Assembly (NCBI RefSeq): GCF_002086285.1 | Contig: NZ_MVHU01000038.1 | Span: forward strand, 1 to 42,214 | Direction: 5' to 3' | Origin: Mycolicibacter kumamotonensis | Lineage (GTDB): Bacteria > Actinomycetota > Actinomycetes > Mycobacteriales > Mycobacteriaceae | Length of the DNA stretch: 42,214 nt | Shown here: in pieces, positions 1-8,007 of the stretch | Layout of the letters: every line of letters begins with the position of its first letter | Numbering within the stretch: position 1 is the first letter of the stretch | Notes under the pieces: model-generated | Databases searched by the model: none | The model's input: only the letters and a program-made list of their open reading frames with translations | Told to the model about the DNA's origin: nothing | Translations under genes and position numbers: made by a program

Positions 1-42
1 CCACCGCCACCGCCGCCGCCGGCGCCGGAGGCTCTGCCGTGA
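1..42 (+). CDS. ponA1: PonA1 C-terminal end (partial, bifunctional penicillin-binding protein)
   Basis: Only the last 13 codons and the TGA (40-42) are in the window. They encode a run of seven prolines followed by Ala-Pro-Glu-Ala-Leu-Pro. A proline-rich cytosolic or periplasmic tail is typical of mycobacterial PonA1, and ponA1 is the known neighbour of the GT87 gene and rpsF in mycobacteria. The stop overlaps the GTG start of the next gene (GTGA, 4 bp), which suggests translational coupling. The identification rests on the tail composition and synteny, not on a domain. Confidence 0.7.
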   Translation, partial: PPPPPPPAPEALP

Positions 43-1655
43 CGCAACGCGACGTGTGCTCACCGAAACCGTTGGCCGCTGATCTGCGCAGTGCCGACGA
101 CCGCGACCTGCCCAGCCGCACCGACGCATTCGTGCGCGCACTGTCGAACACCGTCGGCGGCCCGGTGGGCCGGCACGCGCTGATCGGGCGCAGCAGGTTC
201 ATGACGCCGCTACGGGTGATGTTCCTGATCGGGGTGCTGTTTCTGGCATTGGGCTGGACGACCAAGTCGCCGTGCCTGCAGAGCGTCGGCAGCGGCGCCC
301 CCGATCAACGGGTGGCCAACTGGGACAACGAGCGCGCCTACTTTCAGTTGTGCTACTCCGATGTCGTGCCGCTCTACACCGCGGAGCTACTGGACCAGGG
401 CAAGTTCCCCTACAAGTCCAGCTGGGTGGAGAAGGACTCCTCCGGCAAGGAGCAGATCCGCTACGACGGGCTGCCCGCGAAGCGGTACATGGAGTATCCG
501 GTGGTGACCGGGCTCTACCAGTACTCGGCGATGGCCCTGGCCAAGACCTACACGGCGATCAGCAAGGTGGTGAAGATCCCGGCGTTGAGCGGGGTCGCCG
601 AGGTGGTGGTCTTCTTCGACGTCGTCGCGCTGGGCTTGGCCCTGGCCTGGTTGGCGACGGTGTGGTCGACTGCCGGGCTGGCCGGACGGCGGGTCTGGGA
701 TGCGGCGCTGGTGGCGGGCTCACCGCTGGTCATCTTCCAGATCTTCACCAACTTCGACGCACTGGCCACCGCGTTCGCCGGCTGCGGGCTGCTGGCGTGG
801 GCCCGGCGCCGGCCGGTGGCCGCCGGGGTGCTGTTCGGGTTGGGCATCGCCGCCAAGCTGTACCCGGTGCTGCTGCTGTTCCCGCTGCTGTTGCTGGGGC
901 TGCGGACCGGGCGGTTGGGTGAGGTCAAGCGCACCGCGGTGGCGACGGTGCTGAGCTGGACGGCGGTGAACCTGCCGGTCCTGGTGTTGGCGCCGCGGGG
1001 CTGGAGCGAGTTCTTCCGGCTGAACTCCCGCCGCGGCGACGACATGGATTCGCTGTACAACGTGGTGAAGTCGTTGACCGGCTGGCGCGGGTTCGACGGC
1101 GACCTGGGGTTGTGGCAGCCCCCGACGGTGCTCAACCTCGTGGTCACCGCGTTGTTCGCATTGTGCTGCGCCGGGATCGGCTACATCGCGCTGACCGCGC
1201 CGCGGCGGCCGCGCCTGGCCCAGTTGGCCTTCCTGGTGGTGGCCGCCTTCCTGCTGACCAACAAGGTGTGGAGCCCGCAGTTCTCGCTGTGGCTGGTGCC
1301 GCTGGCCGTGTTGGCCCTGCCGCATCGCCGGGTGCTGCTGGCCTGGATGACCGTCGATGCGCTGGTGTGGGTGCCGCGGATGTACTACCTCTACAGCGTC
1401 CCGGATCGCAGTCTGCCCGAGCAGTGGTTCACCGCCACGGTGCTGGTGCGCGATCTGGCGGTAGTGGGGCTGTGCGCGCTGGTGGTCCGGCAGATCTACC
1501 GCCCGGAGCGGGATCTGGTGCGCGAGCGCGATGTCGACGATCCCGCCGGCGGGGTGTTCGACCGGGCCCCGGACGCGCCGCCGCGGTGGCTGCCGGCGCG
1601 ATTGCGGCCGAACGCGGAACGGCGCCGCACCGTCGAGCAACCGCTACCATCATGA
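39..1655 (+). CDS. GT87 / DUF2029 polyprenyl-phosphate-mannose-dependent mannosyltransferase-like membrane protein
   Basis: This 538-residue integral membrane protein has a cytosolic N-terminus of about 65 residues, then about ten hydrophobic segments (the first at residues 68-80, the last near 480-500) and a charged C-terminal tail. Large loops, the pattern of hydrophobic blocks and its place after ponA1 match the Rv0051 type of GT-C enzyme (GT87/DUF2029). This family is thought to transfer mannose from polyprenyl phosphate on the outer face of the plasma membrane during cell-envelope glycan synthesis. The GTG start overlaps the ponA1 stop, so the two are probably co-translated with a peptidoglycan synthase. 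The exact acceptor cannot be told from sequence. Confidence 0.75.
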   Translation: MTQRDVCSPKPLAADLRSADDRDLPSRTDAFVRALSNTVGGPVGRHALIGRSRFMTPLRVMFLIGVLFLALGWTTKSPCLQSVGSGAPDQRVANWDNERAYFQLCYSDVVPLYTAELLDQGKFPYKSSWVEKDSSGKEQIRYDGLPAKRYMEYPVVTGLYQYSAMALAKTYTAISKVVKIPALSGVAEVVVFFDVVALGLALAWLATVWSTAGLAGRRVWDAALVAGSPLVIFQIFTNFDALATAFAGCGLLAWARRRPVAAGVLFGLGIAAKLYPVLLLFPLLLLGLRTGRLGEVKRTAVATVLSWTAVNLPVLVLAPRGWSEFFRLNSRRGDDMDSLYNVVKSLTGWRGFDGDLGLWQPPTVLNLVVTALFALCCAGIGYIALTAPRRPRLAQLAFLVVAAFLLTNKVWSPQFSLWLVPLAVLALPHRRVLLAWMTVDALVWVPRMYYLYSVPDRSLPEQWFTATVLVRDLAVVGLCALVVRQIYRPERDLVRERDVDDPAGGVFDRAPDAPPRWLPARLRPNAERRRTVEQPLPS

Positions 1656-1697
1656 CGGTCTGACCCGGCGCTGCTACCGAAAGATATGAGGCATCGG

Positions 1698-2423
1698 ATG
1701 AACCGTGCAGTTCGCGTCGCCGCGTGCTGCACGCTGGCCTCGCTGGCGACCGCCGGCTGCGGTGCGACCACGGCAGGAGCCCCCGTCGAGGCGATGATGG
1801 CCAACGTGTCTTCGGCCACCAAGACGACAACCGCGCCGGCCCCGGACGGGCTGCCGCCCGGGCGGATCGGCGCGGTGCTGCTGTCCGACGAGGACGTCAG
1901 CAGCATCGTGGGGCTGCCGATGCACGGAACCGACAGTTGGAAAAGGCCCGGCGCTGTGGTGAGGCTGCGGGACCGCAACGACTGCAAGGTTCTGACGGTC
2001 TCCGATCAGGACCTGTGGACCGGGGAGTTCACCGGCTACCGGCAGGTTGCGCACCAGGACAGCGACGACCTGAATTTCTTTGTGTGGCAAGGTCTGGCAG
2101 CGTATCCGGACCGGCGAACCGCATCGCGGGTGTTTCAGCAAAGCATCAACGCCGACCTGGCGGGGCGCTGCCGGACGGCGATCCTGCCCGCCGAGAATGA
2201 TGAGCGCACGACGTGGCGCGTGGATTCCCTCGCGGTGACCGGCTCCGCGTTGGCCGTGACGATCTCCGAACTCCGTGACCAACATATGACCGGCTGGCGC
2301 TGCTCGACGCGGATTCGGTTGCAGCGCAATGTGATGTATCGCGCCGGGGCATGCCAGTTCGGTAATCCGGTGGCAACCGTAGCGCAAATTGCGGATCTGA
2401 CCGCGGATCGGATCGGTAGCTGA
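1698..2423 (+). CDS. Lipoprotein with PknH-like sensor domain (1 of 3)
   Basis: A signal peptide ends in a lipobox (Leu-Ala-Thr-Ala-Gly-Cys), so the mature protein should be lipid-anchored outside the membrane. The body resembles the PknH-type extracellular sensor domain (PF14032): an N-terminal 'LLSDEDVSSIVGLPM'-like stretch and four cysteines (in DDC-, GRC-, WRC- and GAC-type contexts) that form two disulfides in PknH. I prefer ATG 1698 because GAGG at 1688-1691 is well spaced from it; ATG 1686 in the same frame adds four residues. The ligand is unknown. It is the first of three related genes between the GT87 gene and rpsF, which are probably duplicates. Confidence 0.75.
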   Translation: MNRAVRVAACCTLASLATAGCGATTAGAPVEAMMANVSSATKTTTAPAPDGLPPGRIGAVLLSDEDVSSIVGLPMHGTDSWKRPGAVVRLRDRNDCKVLTVSDQDLWTGEFTGYRQVAHQDSDDLNFFVWQGLAAYPDRRTASRVFQQSINADLAGRCRTAILPAENDERTTWRVDSLAVTGSALAVTISELRDQHMTGWRCSTRIRLQRNVMYRAGACQFGNPVATVAQIADLTADRIGS

Positions 2424-2456
2424 CAGGTGTACGACGAATCGTTCGGGAGTGACCTG

Positions 2457-3254
2457 ATGAAGCGGGTATTTGCAGGTGTGGGCGCGGTGAGCCTCGCGGC
2501 GATGGTGCTGCTGGGGTGTTCGCACAGCGGTGACTCGGCCGGCGAATCCGCCCAGGCCGTCCGGCTGCCGGCGCCCGGTGATACCAGCAAGGCCGAGACT
2601 GCCGAGGCGGTGGCTCCTACCGGTGAGCCCGCCGCCCGGTCTTCGATGACCCCGGTTCCGCCGCCGCTGGTGCTGCCCGACCGGTTGCGCACGCTGCTGT
2701 TGCCGCCTGACGTCTCCGGCCCCATTGTCGGTTCACCGTTGGGCTTCGAGAAGCGCTACGACCAGCCGGCGCCCCCGGTGGATCTGACTGAGCACGCCGA
2801 GTGCTCGGTGCTGCTCGGCCCGGCCATGCCCGCCTTCGGCTTCGAGTGGACGGCCTACAAAGGTGCCCAGCAGAGGGATCGTGAAGAAAACGCCGACACG
2901 GTCGTCGGTCAGGGCGCTGGCTCCTATCCCGACCCGGAGAAGGCGCGCGGCGCGTTCGCGGCGGCGTTCCCCGCCGAGCTGCGCAAGTGCGACGGGGTCG
3001 TGGTGCACAACCCGCGTGACACCGCCGCCGACCTCACTTGGCAGTTCCGCGTGACCGCCGTCGAGGGCACCCGCGCACAGTGGAGCCGCGCGCAACATAT
3101 CGACGGCAAGCCGGTCGACTGGAATTGCGCTTATGAGGCCGACGTCAAAAGCAATGTGCTGCTCTACACGTCGGTGTGCCGGCGTGGTGCCGGCGCGGCC
3201 GAGGCCGCGGCCCGCCTCGCTGAGCGGCTGATGGTCTGGATCCCGATCCCCTGA
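2457..3254 (+). CDS. Lipoprotein with PknH-like sensor domain (2 of 3)
   Basis: The 265-residue product has a signal peptide with a lipobox (Val-Leu-Leu-Gly-Cys), a Pro/Ala/Glu-rich linker of about 60 residues, then a PknH-like sensor domain. The four cysteines expected for two disulfides are present (AEC, RKC, WNC and SVC contexts). The start chosen is ATG 2457 with GGGAG at 2445-2449; an in-frame GTG at 2427 would put ten polar residues before the signal peptide. It lies 33 bp after the previous paralogue in the same direction, so the two are probably one transcript. The family is seen as free lipoproteins and as the outer domain of the kinase PknH; the role of the free form is unknown. Confidence 0.75.
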   Translation: MKRVFAGVGAVSLAAMVLLGCSHSGDSAGESAQAVRLPAPGDTSKAETAEAVAPTGEPAARSSMTPVPPPLVLPDRLRTLLLPPDVSGPIVGSPLGFEKRYDQPAPPVDLTEHAECSVLLGPAMPAFGFEWTAYKGAQQRDREENADTVVGQGAGSYPDPEKARGAFAAAFPAELRKCDGVVVHNPRDTAADLTWQFRVTAVEGTRAQWSRAQHIDGKPVDWNCAYEADVKSNVLLYTSVCRRGAGAAEAAARLAERLMVWIPIP

Positions 3255-3268
3255 TTTTCGGGGGTGCC

Positions 3269-4012
3269 TCAGTGCACCCGGTCCAGCACGTGCTGGCTCA
3301 GCCGGTCCATGGTCACCGCGGCGTTGCCCCACTGGCTGGACATCACCACCACCATGAAGTTCGCGCCACGAGCGATGAGCGCCGCCACGGTGAACCCGGA
3401 GTTGGCGCCGTAGTTGCGTTGGGTGAACAGCCAGGAGCACACGATCCCGGGGTTCAGTTCGATGTGGACCAGGTCCATCGTGGCGCCCGGCTCGAACTCG
3501 GGCGCGACCACCTTCGCGTTGCGGCACCGGTTGACCGCAGCCTGGTTGTAGGTGTTCATGAACGCCTCACCTGCCGCGGTCACCGACGGAAAGGTCACGA
3601 CGGTCACGATCGCGCGCGCCGCCTGCGACGTGTTGTCCCAGGCCTGTGACCGGTAGGAGGCGTAGTCGGATCCGACCAGGTCGGAGGTGCCTACCGAGAA
3701 GAAGTCCCGACAGTCGTCGCGCTGCTTGAGATGCACCGGCTCGCCTGGCGCCGTGCTGACCGGGCCGAAGGGGCGCATCGGCATCCCGTAGTACGTGCTG
3801 ACCTCGTCGTCGGACGGGATCAGTGTCATGACCTGGCCCGGCTGTACCCAGTTGTCATCCGCGACTGCCGGCGCCGGAAACCCGCCCAGTGCCGCCACGG
3901 CAACCGCGCCCAGGACAACGGATGTGCGGTGATGTGGCGGAGCGGCGCGGCCACGACGGTGTTCGACCATGTCGGTGAGCGTAATGGGGCGGGCGTCTGA
4001 CCGATTTCGCAC
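3269..4012 (-). CDS. Secreted PknH-like sensor-domain protein (3 of 3), one cysteine missing
   Basis: This gene converges on the previous two. The product has a basic N-terminus and a hydrophobic segment ending in Ala-Val-Ala-Asp, which is a Sec-type cleavage site with no lipobox, so it should be released rather than anchored. The sensor-domain landmarks are recognisable ('LIPSDDEVSTYYGMP' and the DDC, NRC and IVC cysteines), but the fourth cysteine of the family is replaced, so one of the two usual disulfides cannot form. The start is GTG 4012, preceded by a distant GGAGG; ATG 3970 in frame is an alternative that keeps the signal peptide intact. The gene faces away from rpsF, leaving about 106 bp for the ribosomal promoter. 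Confidence 0.7.
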   Translation of the reverse strand: MRNRSDARPITLTDMVEHRRGRAAPPHHRTSVVLGAVAVAALGGFPAPAVADDNWVQPGQVMTLIPSDDEVSTYYGMPMRPFGPVSTAPGEPVHLKQRDDCRDFFSVGTSDLVGSDYASYRSQAWDNTSQAARAIVTVVTFPSVTAAGEAFMNTYNQAAVNRCRNAKVVAPEFEPGATMDLVHIELNPGIVCSWLFTQRNYGANSGFTVAALIARGANFMVVVMSSQWGNAAVTMDRLSQHVLDRVH

Positions 4013-4118
4013 CGACGGTGTGCCTCCGGTAGCCTAGCCGGGTTGCCGACGCAGGCGACCCTCCTGCCGTGGTCACATCCACGGCCGCACTACGACCATA
4101 GGAGGTGATGAGGTTCCC

Positions 4119-4409
4119 ATGCGTCCATACGAAATCATGGTCATCCTTGACCCCACTCTCGACGAGCGCACCGTCGCCCCGTCCCTGGAGACGTTCTTGA
4201 ACGTGATCCGCAAGGGCGGCGGAACGGTCGACAAGGTCGACATCTGGGGCAAGCGCCGGCTGGCCTACGAGATCGCCAAGCATGCCGAGGGCATCTACGC
4301 GGTCATCGACGTCAAGGCCGCCCCGGCGACGGTGTCCGAGCTTGACCGTCAGCTCAGCCTGAACGAGGCGGTGCTGCGCACCAAGGTGATGCGGACCGAC
4401 AAGTCGTAG
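4119..4409 (+). CDS. rpsF: 30S ribosomal protein S6
   Basis: The 96-residue protein has the S6 start (Met-Arg-Pro-Tyr-Glu) and the typical 'WGKRRLAYEI' and 'LSLNEAVLRTKVMR' stretches. S6 binds S18 on the platform of the small subunit. A near-perfect anti-16S site (AGGAGGTGAT) sits upstream of ATG 4119. It heads the conserved cluster rpsF-ssb-rpsR-rplI, all on the plus strand with short gaps, which couples SSB supply to ribosomal protein synthesis. Confidence 0.97.
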   Translation: MRPYEIMVILDPTLDERTVAPSLETFLNVIRKGGGTVDKVDIWGKRRLAYEIAKHAEGIYAVIDVKAAPATVSELDRQLSLNEAVLRTKVMRTDKS

Positions 4410-4486
4410 CAGGCTGTCGCGGCCGTTGCGTAGGCTCATGCTGCGAATGCAGCATCAAACGCTGACACCGATCCTAGGAGGGCCCC

Positions 4487-5005
4487 GTGGCTATTGGTGA
4501 CACCACGATCACCGTCGTCGGAAACCTGACCGCGGACCCGGACCTGCGGTTCACCCCTTCGGGGGCGGCGGTCGCCAACTTCACGGTGGCGTCCACCCCG
4601 CGGGTCTACGACCGGCAGAGCGGTGAGTGGAAGGACGGCGACGCGCTGTTCCTGCGGTGCAACATCTGGCGTGAGGCCGCGGAGAACGTCGCTGAGAGCC
4701 TTACCCGCGGATCGCGGGTGATCGTCACCGGGCGGCTGCGGCAGCGGTCCTTCGAAACCCGCGAGGGCGAAAAGCGCACCGTCTACGAGGTAGAGGTCGA
4801 CGAGATCGGCCCCTCGTTGCGGTACGCCACAGCCAAGATCAACAAGGTCAGCCGCGGCGGCGGCGGAGGCGGCTTCGGCGGGGGCGGCGGCGCTGCGGCG
4901 TCGGCTCCGGCGGGGATGTCCGGCGGCGCTCCCGCGGAGGACCCGTGGGGCAGTGCTCCGGCGTCCGGCTCCTTCGGCGGCGCCGACGACGAACCGCCCT
5001 TTTAG
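4487..5005 (+). CDS. ssb: Single-stranded DNA-binding protein
   Basis: The 172-residue SSB has an OB-fold over residues 1-115 (starting 'TTITVVGNLTADPDLRFTPS'), then a Gly/Ala-rich disordered linker and the acidic tip Asp-Asp-Glu-Pro-Pro-Phe used to recruit repair and replication proteins. GTG 4487 follows a strong CTAGGAGGG site. The protein forms tetramers on single-stranded DNA. Its place between rpsF and rpsR is the standard bacterial arrangement. Confidence 0.97.
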   Translation: MAIGDTTITVVGNLTADPDLRFTPSGAAVANFTVASTPRVYDRQSGEWKDGDALFLRCNIWREAAENVAESLTRGSRVIVTGRLRQRSFETREGEKRTVYEVEVDEIGPSLRYATAKINKVSRGGGGGGFGGGGGAAASAPAGMSGGAPAEDPWGSAPASGSFGGADDEPPF

Positions 5006-5038
5006 ACCAACGAACCACAGCACGAAAGAGATAGATAG

Positions 5039-5293
5039 ATGGCGAAATCCAACAAGCGGCGTCCGGCACCCGAGAAGCCGATCAAGACGCGCAAGTGTGC
5101 GTTCTGCTCCAACAAGAAGCAGGTGATCGACTACAAGGACACCTCACTGCTGCGCACCTACATCAGTGAGCGGGGCAAGATCCGCGCCCGCCGTGTGACC
5201 GGCAACTGCGTTCAGCACCAGCGCGACATCGCGCTCGCGGTGAAGAACGCTCGCGAGGTCGCGTTGCTGCCCTTCACCTCGTCGGCGCGCTAG
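5039..5293 (+). CDS. rpsR: 30S ribosomal protein S18, zinc-binding (C+) form
   Basis: The 84-residue S18 carries a Lys-Cys-Ala-Phe-Cys motif near residue 20 and Asn-Cys with a nearby His later on, the zinc-ligand set of the C+ (primary) S18. Mycobacteria also have a cysteine-free alternative S18 induced by zinc starvation; this copy is the zinc-replete one. S18 pairs with S6, encoded two genes upstream. The leader just before the ATG contains three tandem AGAT units and a GAAAGAG ribosome site. Confidence 0.96.
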   Translation: MAKSNKRRPAPEKPIKTRKCAFCSNKKQVIDYKDTSLLRTYISERGKIRARRVTGNCVQHQRDIALAVKNAREVALLPFTSSAR

Positions 5294-5325
5294 CCGACCA
5301 CAGAGATCCGAGAAAGTACGAAACG

Positions 5326-5784
5326 ATGAAGCTGATTTTGACCGCTGAGGTGGACCACCTCGGGGCGGCCGGAGACACCGTTGAGGTCAAGGACGGATAC
5401 GGCCGTAACTACCTGCTCCCGCGGGGGCTGGCGATCGTCGCCTCGCGTGGCGCGCAGAAGCAGGCCGACGACATCCGCCGCGCCCGCGAGTCCAAGCAGG
5501 TGCGCGACCTCGACCACGCCAAGGAGCTCAAGGAAGCTCTGCAGGCGCTGGGCACGATCTCGCTGCCGGTGAAGACCTCCGGCGACTCGGGCAAGTTGTT
5601 CGGTTCGGTGACCGCTGCCGATGTGGTTGCTGCGATCAAGAAGGCCGGCGGGCCCAACCTCGACAAGCGAATCCTCCGGTTGCCCAAGGCGCACATCAAG
5701 GCCGTTGGCAGCCACCCGGTTTCGGTGCATCTGCACCCCGAGGTCCACGTCGACGTCACCCTCGACGTCGCCGCGGCGAACTAA
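5326..5784 (+). CDS. rplI: 50S ribosomal protein L9
   Basis: The 152-residue L9 has the N-terminal RNA-binding domain ('MKLILTAEVDHLG', 'GYGRNYLLPRG'), a long connecting helix and the C-terminal domain ('LFGSVTAADV'). It is the last gene of the rpsF cluster and is followed within 15 bp by a clear hairpin terminator. Confidence 0.97.
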   Translation: MKLILTAEVDHLGAAGDTVEVKDGYGRNYLLPRGLAIVASRGAQKQADDIRRARESKQVRDLDHAKELKEALQALGTISLPVKTSGDSGKLFGSVTAADVVAAIKKAGGPNLDKRILRLPKAHIKAVGSHPVSVHLHPEVHVDVTLDVAAAN

Positions 5785-5798
5785 GCGCCTACCCGCAC

Positions 5799-5838
5799 AG
5801 CCCCGGCGGGGCCCTGATCGGCTCCGCCGGGGCTTTGC
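5799..5838 (+). terminator. Intrinsic-type terminator of the rpsF-rplI operon
   Basis: A 15-bp GC-rich inverted repeat (arms 5799-5813 and 5820-5834, with one G-U position) has a six-base loop and is followed by a short TTTGCT run. It lies 15 bp after the rplI stop. The T-run is weak, as is usual in mycobacteria. Confidence 0.75.
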
Positions 5839-5850
5839 TGTGCCCAAATC

Positions 5851-5880
5851 CGGTTAACTTCGGTTAACTCTGGCTAACTT
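5851..5880 (+). repeat. Three tandem 10-bp repeats (cGGTTAACTt type)
   Basis: The units are cggttaactt, cggttaactc and tggctaactt, repeated with exactly one helical-turn spacing. The first two contain the palindrome GTTAAC. They lie between the rplI terminator and dnaB, about 400 bp before the dnaB start, so they would present the same face of the helix to a binding protein. Confidence 0.6.
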
Positions 5881-6278
5881 TCGGGTGGGGTGTGACTTTG
5901 GTGGTATTCACTCGGATGTGGAAGACCGTCCACCTGCCGGCAAGACAACACGCCCAAGACGGCAACCTGGGACGACACGCCGAAGAGATTGTCTTCCACA
6001 GTGAAAACGCCGGGGTGTGGGGGATTGACCTGCGATTATACGCCACCGTAGAAGAACAATCCACAGGTGTTCCCCACCATCCCAAACAACTGGCGCACCG
6101 GTGTGCACACTTGTTCCACACCTTTGTGAACAAGCCCGTTTGGTACGGCCGCCAGCAACGCCTAGCGTCAACCCGGCACGACGGCGACGGGGGCGGTCCA
6201 AGATGTCGCAGCCCACGGCTAGCATGCCGGGGTATCAACGTCGAACAGACGTTCGGGCGTGCTGAGGAGGTGGGGCGT
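5881..6278 (+). promoter_or_regulatory. Long dnaB upstream region with DnaA-box-like words and an inverted repeat
   Basis: There is no convincing gene in these 398 bp. I see a perfect 10-bp inverted repeat (TGTGGAAGAC at 5917-5926 and GTCTTCCACA at 5991-6000). There are also several TCCACA/TTCCAC words, and TGTGAACAA at 6125-6133, which on the minus strand reads TTGTTCACA, one base from the mycobacterial DnaA box TTGTCCACA. The ribosome site GAGGAGG (6264-6270) belongs to dnaB. DnaA-linked control of dnaB is possible but inferred. Confidence 0.4.
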
Positions 6279-7655
6279 ATGGCAGTGGTCGACGATCGCG
6301 GGCACTCCGAACTGGAGGAGCCGCCCCGCGAGGATGTCGGACGCCAGCCGCCCCAGGATCTTGCCGCAGAACAGTCGGTGCTCGGCGGCATGCTGCTGAG
6401 CAAGGACGCCATCGCCGACGTGTTGGAGCGGGTGCGCCCCGGTGACTTCTACCGCCCGGTGCACCAGAACATCTACGACGCGATTCTGGATCTCTACGGG
6501 CGCGGCGAGCCGGCCGACCCGGTGACGGTGGCCGCCGAACTCGACCGCCGCGGCCTGCTGCGCCGGGTGGGCGGCGCCCCGTATCTGCACACCCTGATCT
6601 CCACGGTGCCGACCGCAGCCAATGCCGGCTACTACGCGGGCATCGTCGCTGAGAAGGCGCTGCTGCGGCGGCTGGTGGAGGCCGGCACCCGGGTGGTGCA
6701 GTACGGCTACGCCGGCGCGGAGGGCGCCGATGTGGCCGAGATCGTCGACCGGGCCCAGGCCGAGATCTACGACGTCGCCGACCGTCGGCTCTCCGAGGAC
6801 TTCGTCCCGCTCGAAGACCTGCTGCAGCCCACCATGGATGAGATCGACGCGATCGCCTCGCACGGCGGGGTGGCGCGCGGGGTGCCGACCGGTTTCACCG
6901 ACCTCGATGAGGTCACCAACGGGCTGCACCCGGGGCAGATGGTGATCATCGCGGCCCGCCCGGGCATGGGCAAATCCACACTGGCGCTGGATTTCATGCG
7001 GTCGTGCTCGATCAAGCACCGGATGCCCAGCGTCATCTTCTCGCTGGAGATGGGCAAGTCCGAGATCGTCATGCGACTGCTCTCGGCGGAGGCGAAGATC
7101 AAGCTCGGCGACATGCGCTCGGGCCGGATGACCGACGACGACTGGACCCGGCTGGCCCGGCGGATGAGCGAGATCAGCGAGGCGCCGCTCTACATCGACG
7201 ACTCGCCGAACCTGACCATGATGGAGATCCGCGCCAAGGCCCGCCGGCTGAAGCAGAAGGCCGACCTGCGGCTGGTGGTGGTCGACTATCTGCAGCTGAT
7301 GACCTCGGGCAAGAAGGTCGAGTCACGCCAGATCGAGGTCTCGGAATTCTCCCGGCACCTCAAGCTGCTGGCCAAGGAGCTCGAGCTCCCGGTCATTGCA
7401 CTCAGCCAGCTCAATCGTGGTCCCGAGCAGCGCACCGACAAGAAGCCGATGCTGGCCGACCTGCGTGAATCGGGCAGCCTGGAGCAAGATGCGGACATGG
7501 TGATCCTGCTTCACCGTCCCGATGCCTTCGAGCGCGACGACCCCCGTGGCGGCGAAGCCGACCTGATCCTGGCCAAGCACCGTAACGGGCCGACGAAGAC
7601 GGTCACGGTGGCACACCAGCTGCACTTGTCGCGGTTTACGAACATGGCGCACTAG
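6279..7655 (+). CDS. dnaB: Replicative DNA helicase DnaB, intein-free
   Basis: The 458-residue helicase starts at ATG 6279 (GAGGAGG eight bases upstream; 'QPPQDLAAEQSVLGGMLL' soon after). The reading frame stays open a further 387 bases upstream, but that part is not DnaB-like. Residues 22-130 form the N-terminal primase-binding domain. The RecA-type ATPase follows, with the P-loop at about 225-234 (Ala-Arg-Pro-Gly-Met-Gly-Lys-Ser-Thr), a Walker B stretch 'LVVVDYLQLM' and the arginine-finger region near the end. The 'LADLRESGSLEQDAD' block, where the M. tuberculosis protein is split by an intein, is uninterrupted here. The hexamer unwinds DNA at the fork. Confidence 0.95.
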   Translation: MAVVDDRGHSELEEPPREDVGRQPPQDLAAEQSVLGGMLLSKDAIADVLERVRPGDFYRPVHQNIYDAILDLYGRGEPADPVTVAAELDRRGLLRRVGGAPYLHTLISTVPTAANAGYYAGIVAEKALLRRLVEAGTRVVQYGYAGAEGADVAEIVDRAQAEIYDVADRRLSEDFVPLEDLLQPTMDEIDAIASHGGVARGVPTGFTDLDEVTNGLHPGQMVIIAARPGMGKSTLALDFMRSCSIKHRMPSVIFSLEMGKSEIVMRLLSAEAKIKLGDMRSGRMTDDDWTRLARRMSEISEAPLYIDDSPNLTMMEIRAKARRLKQKADLRLVVVDYLQLMTSGKKVESRQIEVSEFSRHLKLLAKELELPVIALSQLNRGPEQRTDKKPMLADLRESGSLEQDADMVILLHRPDAFERDDPRGGEADLILAKHRNGPTKTVTVAHQLHLSRFTNMAH

Positions 7656-7908
7656 AGGGCGCGGCCGAGAAGGTACGTGGGCGAGGTGGATCTGCCGGAG
7701 AAAACCGCCATGCGGGTATAGAAGACCCGGACACCAATGCGGTGCGGGTGGACGGCGATTGATGGAGCACGCGCCGGCCACCGATGTTCTGATGGCGCAA
7801 CAATATCTTCTTTTCTGACGCGCCGTTTCGGCCTGCGCGACGAAACGATGCGTGCGGTGATACCCCGCTGAGTGCACCTCGGCGCGCTGGGCACGACTTT
7901 CAGGAAAA

Positions 7909-7965
7909 TCACCCGGGCGAGTTGCGTTTGGGGTGATGACGATTCACCCGGTGCCGCGGCAGCCT
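7909..7965 (+). promoter_or_regulatory. Composite operator/promoter, copy A (thiolase unit)
   Basis: TCACCCGGGCGA (7909-7920), 11 bases, GGTGATGAC (7932-7940), then TTCACCC (7943-7949) and AGCCT (7961-7965). It is read toward the thiolase gene, and the last element is 43 bp before its ATG. It is the only copy with an 11-base first gap and one mismatch in the palindrome. The rest of 7656-8007 shows no gene. Confidence 0.75.
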
Positions 7966-8007
7966 GGGCGGAAGCCAGTCTGCGTTGCTTCGGTGGAAGG
8001 TGTCCTG

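Noticed and set aside
720..1640. Long minus-strand frame antisense to the GT87 gene
   Set aside because: It is rich in His/Arg/Gln repeats with no recognisable domain, as expected from the opposite strand of a GC-rich gene.
4487..5005. Gly-rich segment of ssb as a coding repeat element
   Set aside because: It is the ordinary disordered linker of SSB.
5892..6278. Open frame continuing upstream of dnaB that would add about 129 residues
   Set aside because: The extension is not DnaB-like, has poor codon use for this genome, and ATG 6279 has a strong GAGGAGG site.
5881..6278. Chromosomal replication origin
   Set aside because: Although DnaA-box-like words are present, there is no dnaA, dnaN, rpmH or cluster of perfect boxes, and the locus is the normal dnaB position.
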